From: Thermohalobaculum sp039030715
GTDB lineage: Bacteria > Pseudomonadota > Alphaproteobacteria > Rhodobacterales > Rhodobacteraceae
Assembly: GCA_039030715.1 (NCBI GenBank)
Contig: JBCCDU010000005.1
Coordinates: 23,229-87,228, forward strand
Direction of reading: 5' to 3'
DNA: 64,000 bases
Made by a program: the position numbers and the translations under genes. The notes beneath the pieces are model-generated. The model saw only the letters and a list, made by a program, of their open reading frames with translations, was not told the DNA's origin and ran no database searches. Below are positions 40,265 through 50,160 of this stretch, piece after piece (position 1 is the stretch's first letter; every line of letters starts with the position of its first letter).

Positions 40265-43230
40265 TCACCAACCCAAACCGCCCCGATCAACGCCATGACC
40301 TGACCCGCTGGAACCGCGCGGGCCTCAGCCGCTTCGACTATGTCGATGGCGACGCAGCGGTCTGGCTGGAGGAGTTGCGCATCGCGGTCATGGGTCTGAC
40401 CGCCCGCGGCGCCGAATTCGACGAACGCCTGCCGGAGACCTGGCGCGACCGCTTCATGCAGAACGCCGACCAGTGGCCCGATGCAGGTGAGCAAGCCACC
40501 TTTGTCGATGCCCTGGCGTGGAAGACCCTCTACAAAATCTTCCCCGACCAGCCGGAAAGCGGCGGCAAGCGCAACATCCGGCTCCTGGCCCAATATGCCG
40601 AGGCACGCGGCGAATACGGATGGGAGATCATGCGCGCCTTTGCCCGCGCCGCTCATGTGCTGCTGGGCCATCAGAACGCCTATGCCAACGAGGGCTATCT
40701 GCGCACCGCAACGCAATGGGACAATATCCGCAAGCTGGCGGCGATGGTGAACCACCAGCCCGCGCCGCCCTCCTCGGCGATCACCACCGTAGGCCTGATT
40801 GTTGATCCGGCCGAAGAGCCCGCAGAAATCGCCAAGGGACTGGCGATGAAATACACGCCCCCCGAAGGTGGCGCGCCGGTGATCTTCGAGACGCTGAAGG
40901 AACTCAAGACCCATCCCGATTTGAATGCCGCGCGGGCCGAGGACTGGAACGCAGACCCCAATCCGATCAACTTCAATGACGATCTGTGGGCGGCGGGCGA
41001 GGATGTTACGCTGGCACCCGGCGGACTGGCCGTGCTGGCACGACAGAACGGTTCGCTGGGAGCGACGCAACTGGTCGATGTCGACCACGATACGGAGGCG
41101 GGCGAGGCGCGGCTGCGCCTGAACTCGCCGGGCGGCACATGGATCCGCGGCAATGCGGAGCTTCATCTGACGCCCAAGGACGTGCGCCGCGCCCTGCCCC
41201 GCTCGACCGACGGCGTGCTGGTCCTGAAGATCGAGACATCGGCGAATTACTCCATCGGCTCGCTGATCCGGCTGCATTATGGCGAGAACGACCCCCGGCA
41301 ACTGGCGGTGATCGGCAACGCGGACGGGCATCTGAAGCTCAACGACACGGGCGTCGATGTGGAACCTGGCGAGGAAGTGACCGTCGAGACCCTGGTCCCC
41401 GTCTCGGGCGATGGCAACAGCATCCTGGTGGCCGAGGTTTCGGGCGATACGCTCTACTATCTTGACGGCTCCGGCGTGATCCAGACATCCACCGGAACTG
41501 CCCTCGCGGCAAAACGGCTAAACGGCGATGACGCGCCTGGCAATCTGGGTATCGAGTTCACCGGCCTGATCGGGATCACAGGTTATGGCTATGTCCCGAC
41601 CCCCGGGTCCAAGAGCGAGAGCGCAACCGTGGTGGGCGACCCGCCCGAGGTCGTCCCCGGCGCCTACAATGCCCGACGCATTGTCAGCTTCGCGGGCAAG
41701 CCACCCAAAGGCCTCGCCATCGGCGATTTTATGGTGATGCGCCCGCTGGGCGTTGGCGCCAATCTAGCGCTGCGGGTCGAGGGCGTGGTCGAAGGCTCGG
41801 ATGACTACACCCTGCAATTCCAGACCAATCTGACCAACGATTTGACGAGTTTCCGACCCGATGCGCAGGAATTCCATGGCCCGATGACCCAGAGCATCCG
41901 GCCCAAACACCACGACCGCAATCCCCGCGCCGCATTCGATGGGGCCGAGGTCTTCGTCACCGGACTCGAAAGCGCCGCGAAGGAACTGATCCGCCCCGGT
42001 CGTATCTGCATCGTCGAGGACGAGCGGAACGATACGCCCAAACCGGTGCTGGCCGAGGTGCTGGATGCTTTCCCAGCGCATTCGGGTCTGCTGAAGGTCG
42101 TGCTGACCTCCTCCACTGGGCTTGGCACCTTCCGCAAGGGTTGGACCAAGCTCAACTTCAACGCGGTGCAGGCCAGCCATGGCGAGTCCAAGAGCCCCAA
42201 GACGCTCGGGTCCGGCGATGGCGAGCGGGCGCGACAACGCTTCGTCTTCAGTGCAAAAGGCGTCAGCTTTGTGCCCTCCAGCCTGGCTGAAACCGGGGTT
42301 GCACCGGATATGGATGTGGTGGTCGATGGCGTCATCTGGGCCTATCGCGACCTGATCGACCCTACCGCTGACGGGACCGAGAGCTACTCCACCGCCCTCA
42401 ACGAAGACGACAGCCTGACAATCCATTTCCGCAGGCGCCTGCCGACCGGCACAAACAATGTGCTGGTGCAGCGCCACCGGATCGGCGTGGGACCAGGCGG
42501 GGTCGTGCCAGCGCGGGCCTTCACAAAACCAATGAAGAAGAACCGTTATGTGACTGCGGTGACGCAACCCTTCGCCTCAACAGGCGGGGCGGAGCGTGAG
42601 CCGGTCGAGGATATCCGCGTCAACGCCCCAGCCCGCCTCGCCGCCAATGGGCGCGCCGTGTCGATCCAGGATTTCGCGCGGCTCTGCCAGCGCCGTTCGG
42701 ATGTCTGGCAAGCGCGGGCGCGGGCGGTAGCCGATCCAACCTCGCCCTATGACGTCGCCATAGTGATCGTGCCGGCGAATGGCGGGTTGGTTGGAGAGAC
42801 CCTCAGCGGCGAACTCATTAAGTTTGTCGAACGCAACGCGCTGCCGGGCATTCGTGTGACCATTGAAGATTTCGGCGATGTCAATCTGCGCCTCGCCACC
42901 AAGATCTATGTCGATGCCGAGAAATTCGACAAGACCGAGGTGCAGGAGGCCGCACATGCCACCCTGGTCTCGACCTTCTCGCTACAGGTGCGGGCGCTGG
43001 GTCAGCCGGTCTATATCGCCGAGGTGGTCGCGGCGCTCGAAACTGTGACGGGCGTCGAGACCGCCATCGTCCAAGGTTTTGGCCTGAAGCCCGGCTCGCC
43101 CCCGATCATGCGGTTCGGCAAGACGGCGGGTGCGGTCTCGGCCCTGTTTCCGAAACCTTCCCAGGTGATCTCGGTCGCGCCAGCAAGTGCCAGCGCTGAC
43201 TTCACCGTTGCGGTGGAGACAATGCCATGA
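40261..43230 (+). CDS. Baseplate J-type wedge protein 2, large (Afp11/12 family)
   Basis: A 989-residue protein. Its start is helical and Trp-rich (WLEELRIAVMGLTARGAEFD). The middle 300-700 is a string of beta domains (GLAVLARQNGSLGATQLVDV, YGENDPRQLAVIGNADGHLK). The end holds the conserved putative-baseplate-assembly signature: RVNAPARLAANGRAVSIQDF, ARLCQRRSDVWQARARAVAD, VAIVIVPANGG, PVYIAEVVAALETVTGVETA. It is the larger wedge protein and probably carries the host-facing fibres. It overlaps the genes on both sides. Confidence 0.88.
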   Translation: MITNPNRPDQRHDLTRWNRAGLSRFDYVDGDAAVWLEELRIAVMGLTARGAEFDERLPETWRDRFMQNADQWPDAGEQATFVDALAWKTLYKIFPDQPESGGKRNIRLLAQYAEARGEYGWEIMRAFARAAHVLLGHQNAYANEGYLRTATQWDNIRKLAAMVNHQPAPPSSAITTVGLIVDPAEEPAEIAKGLAMKYTPPEGGAPVIFETLKELKTHPDLNAARAEDWNADPNPINFNDDLWAAGEDVTLAPGGLAVLARQNGSLGATQLVDVDHDTEAGEARLRLNSPGGTWIRGNAELHLTPKDVRRALPRSTDGVLVLKIETSANYSIGSLIRLHYGENDPRQLAVIGNADGHLKLNDTGVDVEPGEEVTVETLVPVSGDGNSILVAEVSGDTLYYLDGSGVIQTSTGTALAAKRLNGDDAPGNLGIEFTGLIGITGYGYVPTPGSKSESATVVGDPPEVVPGAYNARRIVSFAGKPPKGLAIGDFMVMRPLGVGANLALRVEGVVEGSDDYTLQFQTNLTNDLTSFRPDAQEFHGPMTQSIRPKHHDRNPRAAFDGAEVFVTGLESAAKELIRPGRICIVEDERNDTPKPVLAEVLDAFPAHSGLLKVVLTSSTGLGTFRKGWTKLNFNAVQASHGESKSPKTLGSGDGERARQRFVFSAKGVSFVPSSLAETGVAPDMDVVVDGVIWAYRDLIDPTADGTESYSTALNEDDSLTIHFRRRLPTGTNNVLVQRHRIGVGPGGVVPARAFTKPMKKNRYVTAVTQPFASTGGAEREPVEDIRVNAPARLAANGRAVSIQDFARLCQRRSDVWQARARAVADPTSPYDVAIVIVPANGGLVGETLSGELIKFVERNALPGIRVTIEDFGDVNLRLATKIYVDAEKFDKTEVQEAAHATLVSTFSLQVRALGQPVYIAEVVAALETVTGVETAIVQGFGLKPGSPPIMRFGKTAGAVSALFPKPSQVISVAPASASADFTVAVETMP

Positions 43231-44873
43231 CCCCGGACGATCTGAAAACCCGCGCCGGTCAGCTCCTCTATCGCGAGTTGCCGGAGGAGTATCGTTATCA
43301 GGATCCCGCCGAGTCGGGCGAATTGGGCGATCTGGAAGCCTATCTGCACGGCTTCGGTCACCTGCTTGACCTGATCCGGGGCACGACCGAACAGGCCTAT
43401 GCCGATGCCTTCGCCGAGGAGGCGGACAATGGTCGCGCGATCCAGACCTGGATGATCCCTTATCTGGCAGAACTGGTGGGGGCCGAGTTGCGCGCGCCCG
43501 CCCCGGATGCGCGCCGCGAGGAGTTGAACAACGCAGTCAACTGGTTCAAATCCAAGGGCTCGCTGGAAGCGGTGGACGAGATCGCCGATACGATCAGCGA
43601 CGCTGAAACCGTGGTGGTGGAGGGATGGCGCCACACGCTCACCACGCCCCGCATGACCCTGCCCCCCTTCACGGCGGAAGCCAGCGCCATGGGCTCGGGC
43701 GACCCGATGGAGGCGCCGGGCCTTCCGTTCGGCACGCCTGATATTCGCTTCATCAACCGGGCGGTGCGCGATCCGGAGGGATCGAACCCACTGACGGAGC
43801 TTCATATTCCGCAGCGAGATGAATTCGGTCGCGAGACGACGCCGGAGGTCGTGTTCTGGCGCCCGCTGAACCGGCGCGGCGCGCCCTGCTTCGCGGGCGC
43901 TTACGACGACACCTCCGCCCGCTGCCCGGATCTGCGCGATCCGTCGGGCGCGCATATCGGGCCGCATCCCAAACGCACCATCTTGCATGTCCGCCCGCCG
44001 GAGGGGTTCTTCGCAACCGGGATCAACGGCGCGGAGGTCAGCCCCACAACAGCCCATATCGTCATCGACGAGACCGAGGCGGCCCAGCAGGTCTTTCGCC
44101 CCGTCGAAATCCTGCGCGAGATGGGTCTGCTGGACGACGATTCCTTGGAGATCGATGGCGAATTGGTCCTGCCCGACCGGATCATCGTGGAGGGCGATCT
44201 TGCGATTCCGGCGGGCGTCGATCTGCGCCTCGAGGATCTGATGTTCACCGGCACGGTAACGCTGACCGGCGATGACAGCCGGGTCACGTTCAATCGCTGC
44301 GCCATTCGCAACCTGGTCCTGAATTTTCCAACCGAAGAACCGGCGGTCGAGGCCACTGATTGCCTGATCGAGACCATCGGCGGCGGCGTCGGCTTTGCCC
44401 AACTGGTCTATTGCACCGTGATGGGCGAGACAGCGCTTGGCCGTCTCTGGGCCTCGGATTGCGTCTTCAACGACACGCTGGTGGATCTGGATTGCGAGGG
44501 CGATCTGAGCTGCATTCGGTTCAGCCGCGTGCCGGACCTGGAGGCGCTCGAAGGATGCTCGGCCGAGAAATCCCCATCCAACACCGATAACGATCCGAAT
44601 TTTATCCGGCTCTGGTTCCAGGATGGCGACGAATGCGTGCTGCGCCCGGCGCTGTTTGGCGAGCCGGGCTCGGGCGTGCTCGACTTAACCTCCAGTCCAC
44701 GCGTGCTAGAGGGCGCCGAGGACCAGGGCGAGATGGGCGCCTATCACCACCGCTTCCACGCAGCCCAGATCCGGGCGCTGGAGCTGAAACTCACCGACTA
44801 CCTGCCCTTGGGCCAGGAGATTGCGATCCGCTATGACGCTTATCTCTCGCGCCCGCCGGCCAGTTTGACCTGA
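43227..44873 (+). CDS. Tail protein I-like baseplate protein with beta-helix domain
   Basis: A 548-residue protein. Residues 1-140 match phage tail protein I: LYRELPEEYRYQDP, LDLIRGTTEQAYADAFAEEA, QTWMIPYLAELVGAELRAPA, NAVNWFKSKGSLEAVDEIAD. A linker with many Pro residues follows, and residues 290-440 are repetitive beta strands (IIVEGDLAIPAGVDLRLEDL, TGTVTLTGDDSRVTFNRCAI, DCLIETIGGGVG) that suggest a right-handed beta helix. It probably finishes the wedge and attaches the outer DUF6519-like protein. It overlaps the preceding gene by four bases. Confidence 0.82.
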   Translation: MTPDDLKTRAGQLLYRELPEEYRYQDPAESGELGDLEAYLHGFGHLLDLIRGTTEQAYADAFAEEADNGRAIQTWMIPYLAELVGAELRAPAPDARREELNNAVNWFKSKGSLEAVDEIADTISDAETVVVEGWRHTLTTPRMTLPPFTAEASAMGSGDPMEAPGLPFGTPDIRFINRAVRDPEGSNPLTELHIPQRDEFGRETTPEVVFWRPLNRRGAPCFAGAYDDTSARCPDLRDPSGAHIGPHPKRTILHVRPPEGFFATGINGAEVSPTTAHIVIDETEAAQQVFRPVEILREMGLLDDDSLEIDGELVLPDRIIVEGDLAIPAGVDLRLEDLMFTGTVTLTGDDSRVTFNRCAIRNLVLNFPTEEPAVEATDCLIETIGGGVGFAQLVYCTVMGETALGRLWASDCVFNDTLVDLDCEGDLSCIRFSRVPDLEALEGCSAEKSPSNTDNDPNFIRLWFQDGDECVLRPALFGEPGSGVLDLTSSPRVLEGAEDQGEMGAYHHRFHAAQIRALELKLTDYLPLGQEIAIRYDAYLSRPPASLT

Positions 44874-44890
44874 AAAGGGGGAACGGACCC

Positions 44891-47800
44891 ATGAAAGGCA
44901 ATATCTCGCGCCAGAGCCATCGTCCGGAAAACCGCTATTCCGGTGTGTTCCAGGTACAGGGGGGCATGGTCACGGATGCCGATCTGGGCGAACAGGCCGC
45001 GATCGCCCGGATGAGGGTGGATGCGTTGGGCCATGATGCCGTCTGCGGTGGCGTGCCCGCTAAGGATGGCGCTGTGAGCATCGGCGAGGGCGACCTGCCG
45101 GGCCTGACCGAGGGCACAATCTATGCCGAAGGCGTGCGCGGGGAGACGGTGGCAAGCGACGCGTTCGAAGGCGCCATGGGCTACTATGACGTGCAGGTCG
45201 ACTTCCCACTGGCCCCCGCGGTCGGCGAGGTCGAACAACAAATCGTCTATGTCGATATCTGGGAGCGGATGGTGTCGCTGCTGGAGGAGCCGGACCTGGC
45301 GGATGCGGGACTGCATGGGGTGGAGACCGCCTTCCGCAGCCGAACCATGACGCAAATAAAACTGGCCCCGGCCAGCGAGGCGGAAGCGATTGCCAATGGC
45401 GCCGGACGCTTCCCCAGGATCGGCACCGGGCAGCTCTCCGTCACACCGGTGGACCCGGAGACAATTTTCGACGAGTGCGATCCCTGCGCCGATATCGTCA
45501 GCGCCGAACAGACTGTGGCCAATGCGCTTTTCCGGATCGAGGTGCTGCAGGTCGCAGGCAACGCCAATGCGCCGACCTCCGTCACCATCGGCTGGTCGGC
45601 GGAAAACGCCTCGGCCATCGCGCCATCGGATGTGAACCCGGAGGACTTCGAACGCGCCGGCGCGGTTTATGAGTTTTTCTCGCCAGTGACAGAGAGCCAT
45701 CTGGGCGTTCATGCCAACAGCGGCGACGTACAGGTCAGTTCCTTCGCCGTGAACCTGGCAGACGGCCCGACCGATCCGACAGCACCCGAAGGCGGCGACT
45801 GGCCCTTTGTGCGGCGCTGGGACGGGATCGTGGAAGTCGATACGGCAACCGAGGTCGTGACCCGCGTGGGCGGCGGAACCCTGCCCGTCATGGATACGTC
45901 GGTCTTCACGCTCACGGTCGATGCCTTTACCGCCACGCTTGACTTCACGGGTGCCACGGTGGTCGCGGGCGACTACTGGCTGGTGGAGATGCGCCGGTTC
46001 AGCGAGGACCCGATCCGCGCGGTGCAGCCCGGACCCATCGGTATCCTGCACAATTACTGCCCACTGTTCCGACTGGAAGATGGCGAGCCACAGCCGCTGA
46101 CGGATGCAGAGCACCGTAAGCTGTCCTTCCCCTTCCTCGCGGACCTGCCGGCAACCCATATCGGCTTTGACAACAACTGCACCAAGCTCTACGAAGATGC
46201 GGAGAACTTGCAAGAAGCCCTTGATAACCTGTGCAATATCGACGCAAGCGACATCGCATTCGATCCCTCGGACTGCCGTCGACTCTATGACAATACCGAC
46301 AATGTGCAGGACGCGCTGATCAATCTATGCCGGGTGGATTTCGGCAATGAACGGTTGTTGCGCCTGCTGCACGACTGGGGCGTTGTGTGCGGTGTGCTTC
46401 TGCGGCGCAGCCCGAACAACACGGGGGCCGTGAATGTCAGTTCCGGCAGCATCCTCGACCGGGCCGGACGGCTTGGCGATCTGGATGCGATGCAGATCGA
46501 CCTGAACGAGCTGGCCGGATCCGAGTTCTTCCATTTCGACAGCCTCGACAGCTTTGCGAACGAGTTTGCAGAGGGCGGGGTCTGCCTGGCCCTGGCGATC
46601 GACGAGGGGGGGGAGATCCGTCCGCATGTTCTGCCCAAGAACCTGGCGTTCGAGCCGCAGGACCCCACCTTCCTGACTGTGTTGCGAGACTGTGTAGAGG
46701 AGCGGCCCGTCTTTGTCCCGGCCGACGATTTCACCACGCGTCCGGCGGCCGAGCAGGCCACGCTCAACAAGGTATTCTATGGTGCCGCCAATCAGCAACT
46801 CGCCAGCGGCCAACGGCTCAACGGGGCTGAGTTCGCGGTTGCCGAGCGCTACAATGACAACCTGATCGAGGAATACCGCGCGCATATCCAGGACGAGGAG
46901 GAGTTTGCGCTGCTCCAGGCGCGGCTGGATGAGGTCGATGAGGAGTTGCAGGTCAACCAGGCCACCGGCGCCGTGCGCGAAACGCGCCGCCTGCAGCGAG
47001 AGGCGGCACGCTATCGCCTGGTGCAAGAGAGCAATCAGGAACGATACCAGCGCTGCATCTGCGATGCGCTGTTCCCGCGCTGCCCGGAACTGGGCGAACC
47101 GCCCCATTTCGTGCCCATAGGATGCGTGGAAGGCCGGGTCGGCAATGGCCGTATCGTGATCCGCCAGGTCTGTCCCTACGAGTGCCGCAAGCAGGTGATG
47201 AGCTGGCGCATGATGCAGTATTTCATCACCGAGATGCGGGCGAACTTCTCGCGCCGTCTGGCCGAGGCCTGCTGCCGTCCGCCACGTCAGCCGGGCGGGC
47301 CGCTTACGCATCTGGATCTGCCTCTGGCCCAGGCGATCCCGCCGGAGGCCGCCGCCCAGCCGAATTTCTTCTTTGATCGGGCCGAGCGCAGCTTCGACAT
47401 TCTCACTGGCAATCAACCGGCCAACGAATATCAGGTGAAGCCGGATGTCGGGAACCTGGCGACCGATCAGGCCGAGCTGGTTCTGAAAGGCAACGGAATC
47501 GAGGTGGCCGAGGCGATCGAACTCTCGGACACCGAAGCCGTCGCAAAGCTGCGTGAGAAATCCGTAGGGATCGAGGCGCAGGACCTGCTGTTCGACCAGG
47601 GCAAGCTGAAGCCCGGCGATCGGGTCGCCCTGATCACCCAGGACGGTGTCGCCGTCGACTATATCAAGCTCGAGGAAGGGCCCGGCAAGTTCATCTTCGA
47701 AGCCAGGGAGATTGCGACACCCGGCACCGGCGGCACCTTCGATCCCGGCGCCACCCGTCCGCGCGATGGGGTGGAGGTGATCTTCGACCAGGAACGTCTG

Positions 47801-48421
47801 ACCGAGGCGGAGAACGCCACCCGTGCTTTGGAGGAACGGATCACCCTGGTTCGCGAGGAGGCACGAACTGCGGAGAACGACCTCCTCGCCGCCACCCGCC
47901 AGCGCACCGCCCTTGCCGACGAGATCGCCGCGTCGTCCCGCACCCTCGACGATCTCGAAAGCCGCCGCATCGATCTGGAACGCCAGGTCACCGCAGCCTC
48001 GCGCGAGCTGGAAACCGCCCGCACGGAACGCCTGGAACTGGCCCGCGAGGTCGATGTCACCGCGACCCGGTTGGAGGACATGCGCGCCGAGCGTCAGACC
48101 CTGGCCACGGATATGGAGGCTGCGCGCGGCGAGCTCCGCACCCTGACCGCCGAGCAGGAACGTGTGCTGGCCAGCAGCAAGACCGAGCGGGACGAACTCG
48201 TCCGCTCGATGCGGCGCAACGCACCGGTCAGCGCCGTGGTGAAAAACAACGACGCCCTGACCAAATCGCTGGCCGAGCGCGGCATCACCACCCAAGGGGC
48301 CTTCGCCGAGCTCCCAGATGCCGAATTGCGCCGGATTGCCACCGAAAGCCGCACCAATGTGCGCACGGTCACCAGCCTGCGCAACGCCGCCGACAAGCAG
48401 ATCAAGGCCAAAATCGAATGA
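44891..48421 (+). CDS. Large DUF6519-like outer baseplate/fibre protein with coiled coil
   Basis: A 1176-residue protein, the largest structural gene. The start MKGNISRQSHRPENRYSG, QVQGGMVTDADLGEQAAIA is the DUF6519 pattern (MKGDFTR-type, xQGRVxxDADWNEQ). Two 19-residue copies, C430-C448 and C462-C480, read C-x-x-LY-x-x-x-x-N-(L/V)Q-(E/D)AL-x-NLC. A Cys-rich part follows (RCICDALFPRCPELG, VCPYECRKQVMSW), then residues about 970-1110 form a long Glu/Arg/Leu coiled coil, and the end is a small helical domain (LAERGITTQGAFAELPDAEL, NVRTVTSLRNAADKQIKAKI) like a helix-hairpin-helix unit. A surface fibre or target-binding role is likely by place; GGGG and eight-G tracts occur at 46606. Confidence 0.75.
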   Translation: MKGNISRQSHRPENRYSGVFQVQGGMVTDADLGEQAAIARMRVDALGHDAVCGGVPAKDGAVSIGEGDLPGLTEGTIYAEGVRGETVASDAFEGAMGYYDVQVDFPLAPAVGEVEQQIVYVDIWERMVSLLEEPDLADAGLHGVETAFRSRTMTQIKLAPASEAEAIANGAGRFPRIGTGQLSVTPVDPETIFDECDPCADIVSAEQTVANALFRIEVLQVAGNANAPTSVTIGWSAENASAIAPSDVNPEDFERAGAVYEFFSPVTESHLGVHANSGDVQVSSFAVNLADGPTDPTAPEGGDWPFVRRWDGIVEVDTATEVVTRVGGGTLPVMDTSVFTLTVDAFTATLDFTGATVVAGDYWLVEMRRFSEDPIRAVQPGPIGILHNYCPLFRLEDGEPQPLTDAEHRKLSFPFLADLPATHIGFDNNCTKLYEDAENLQEALDNLCNIDASDIAFDPSDCRRLYDNTDNVQDALINLCRVDFGNERLLRLLHDWGVVCGVLLRRSPNNTGAVNVSSGSILDRAGRLGDLDAMQIDLNELAGSEFFHFDSLDSFANEFAEGGVCLALAIDEGGEIRPHVLPKNLAFEPQDPTFLTVLRDCVEERPVFVPADDFTTRPAAEQATLNKVFYGAANQQLASGQRLNGAEFAVAERYNDNLIEEYRAHIQDEEEFALLQARLDEVDEELQVNQATGAVRETRRLQREAARYRLVQESNQERYQRCICDALFPRCPELGEPPHFVPIGCVEGRVGNGRIVIRQVCPYECRKQVMSWRMMQYFITEMRANFSRRLAEACCRPPRQPGGPLTHLDLPLAQAIPPEAAAQPNFFFDRAERSFDILTGNQPANEYQVKPDVGNLATDQAELVLKGNGIEVAEAIELSDTEAVAKLREKSVGIEAQDLLFDQGKLKPGDRVALITQDGVAVDYIKLEEGPGKFIFEAREIATPGTGGTFDPGATRPRDGVEVIFDQERLTEAENATRALEERITLVREEARTAENDLLAATRQRTALADEIAASSRTLDDLESRRIDLERQVTAASRELETARTERLELAREVDVTATRLEDMRAERQTLATDMEAARGELRTLTAEQERVLASSKTERDELVRSMRRNAPVSAVVKNNDALTKSLAERGITTQGAFAELPDAELRRIATESRTNVRTVTSLRNAADKQIKAKIE

Positions 48422-48431
48422 GGAGCCTCCG

Positions 48432-50156
48432 ATGGCCCTGAAATCCCGCATCCGCCGCCGGGCCAAACGCCGGTCAGCGCCGAAACTGCGCCGCTCCAGC
48501 GGCGGGCGGGCGCAGGCCCAGCGCAGCGATGCCAAAGCGCAGATGCAGGCCGAAAGCCCACTGATGATCGGCGGCGCGCATGACCCCGCCGAAAAGGCGG
48601 CCGACCGGATGGCAGCCCAGGTACTTGGCGGTCAGACGGCGACTGGTACAGGCGCGTCGGGTAGCACGGGCAGCACAGTCCAGCGCAAGTGCGCGGCCTG
48701 TGCCGCGAACGCGCAAGAGGATCAGAACAAGGTCAGCCGCAAATGCGCGGAATGCGCCAACGATCAGCAGGACCAGAACAAGATCGGGCGCGAGGCTTCA
48801 CCCGCCAGCACAGTTGCCTCCGGGTCGAAGTCGGCGCCCGCCTCGCCCGCGGCGGCGAAGGCGATCAACACGATGGGGTCTGGTCGGCCGATGGCACGGT
48901 CCGAGCGCGCGTTCTTCGAGCCGCGTTTCGAGCGGGATTTTTCCAATGTGCGCGTGCATGACGGCGCCGCCGCCGACAAGGCCGCCCGCAAGATCGGCGC
49001 GCGCGCTTTCGCCCATGGCAACGACATCGCCTTTGCCAAGGGCGAGCGCGACCGGGGCGGCAAGGCGCTGATGGCGCACGAGTTGGCGCATGTCGCGACC
49101 GAAGGACACGCCGCCCGGCGCGCGGTGCGCCGCCTGGGCGATACCTCGAAGATCCCCAGAGGGATGGCCTGTCCGGTGCCGACCAGTTCCCCCGTACTGC
49201 ACGATGTCTCGCGCATCCAGTTCGGGCTTGGCGGGGCCACGCTGACCCCGGATGCGCGCGCGGATCTAAGCACGGTTGCCGCAGGGTTCCACGCCATGGC
49301 CGGCGCCATCCAACTGCGGGTGGACGGATTTGCAAGCACTGACGGGTCTGACGAGATCAACTGGACACTCTCCTGCCAGCGGGCCGAGGCGGTGCGGGCC
49401 GAGTTGCAGACGCCGTCCGACGGATCGCCCGGGGTACCGGCCTCCAGCATCGAGCTTTTCGCCCAGGGCGAGACCAGCGAATTCTCGCGCAGCCGCCCGG
49501 CCAATCGGGTCGCCACGGTCCGCTCGGACATCCCGTTCGCACCGGTTTCGTGCCAGCACGGCAATGCCGAGACACGGGCCAGCGCCTGCATCCAGCCAGT
49601 GACTGTGGCAGAGGATGACGGTTCCTCGCCCATTCCAGTGCCGAATTTGCAGGAGGTCACCGATATCTGGGCCAGATGCTGCGTCGATGTCGCGATCAAC
49701 CCTACGGTCACGGTCAGTGGTACGCGCTTCAAGGAGATCGAGGATGCAGGCTCGGGCGCCGCACCGACGCAGGAGCAGCGCGATCTATTCGCCGCGGGCG
49801 GCGAGACGGGATGTGTCGAGATCTATTTCGTCGACACGATCCGGCGCGGCACCGATGCGGGCAAGCATGTGGCTGGCGGCGGCACGACCAAGAACTCCGG
49901 CACCACGGATGCGAAAATCTTCGTAGTGGGCGGCGTCGTCCCCTCGGTCGTCGCGCACGAGCTGGCACACGCCTTCAACGTCCACCATAATCTGGGCACG
50001 CGGGCCGATGGCACCGACACGGTGGCCAAGCCGACGGGCGCACATGACCGTCCCGCCCAGCCAAATGTGTCCGACCCGATCTGCACCACCGCACGGGGCA
50101 ATGCCAATGTGGTCGCCAGTGGTGGCGCACCGACCTGCTGCAAGGATCTGAGTTGA
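48432..50156 (+). CDS. DUF4157 (eCIS-core) protein with OmpA-like domain and second zincin motif
   Basis: A 574-residue probable cargo protein. Residues 1-40 are very basic. A doublet, KCAACAANAQEDQNK and KCAECANDQQDQNK (87-117), gives two CxxC sites. DUF4157 spans about 150-225 with HELAH at 216-220. Residues 260-365 match an OmpA-like domain (QFGLGGATLTPDARADL, LRVDGFASTDGSDEINWTLS). The C-terminal 200 residues hold a second zinc site, H509-E-x-x-H513-x5-H519 (VVAHELAHAFNVHH), metzincin-like but with Asn where Gly is usual and no visible Met-turn. Several Cys may form disulphides. Two peptidase-type sites in one chain are striking. AGGAG precedes the start. Confidence 0.85.
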   Translation: MALKSRIRRRAKRRSAPKLRRSSGGRAQAQRSDAKAQMQAESPLMIGGAHDPAEKAADRMAAQVLGGQTATGTGASGSTGSTVQRKCAACAANAQEDQNKVSRKCAECANDQQDQNKIGREASPASTVASGSKSAPASPAAAKAINTMGSGRPMARSERAFFEPRFERDFSNVRVHDGAAADKAARKIGARAFAHGNDIAFAKGERDRGGKALMAHELAHVATEGHAARRAVRRLGDTSKIPRGMACPVPTSSPVLHDVSRIQFGLGGATLTPDARADLSTVAAGFHAMAGAIQLRVDGFASTDGSDEINWTLSCQRAEAVRAELQTPSDGSPGVPASSIELFAQGETSEFSRSRPANRVATVRSDIPFAPVSCQHGNAETRASACIQPVTVAEDDGSSPIPVPNLQEVTDIWARCCVDVAINPTVTVSGTRFKEIEDAGSGAAPTQEQRDLFAAGGETGCVEIYFVDTIRRGTDAGKHVAGGGTTKNSGTTDAKIFVVGGVVPSVVAHELAHAFNVHHNLGTRADGTDTVAKPTGAHDRPAQPNVSDPICTTARGNANVVASGGAPTCCKDLS

Positions 50157-50160
50157 GGCG

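Noticed and set aside
46325..48535. A 736-codon minus-strand open frame opposite the DUF6519-like gene
   Set aside because: Antisense of the coiled-coil coding region; no start signal and no family.
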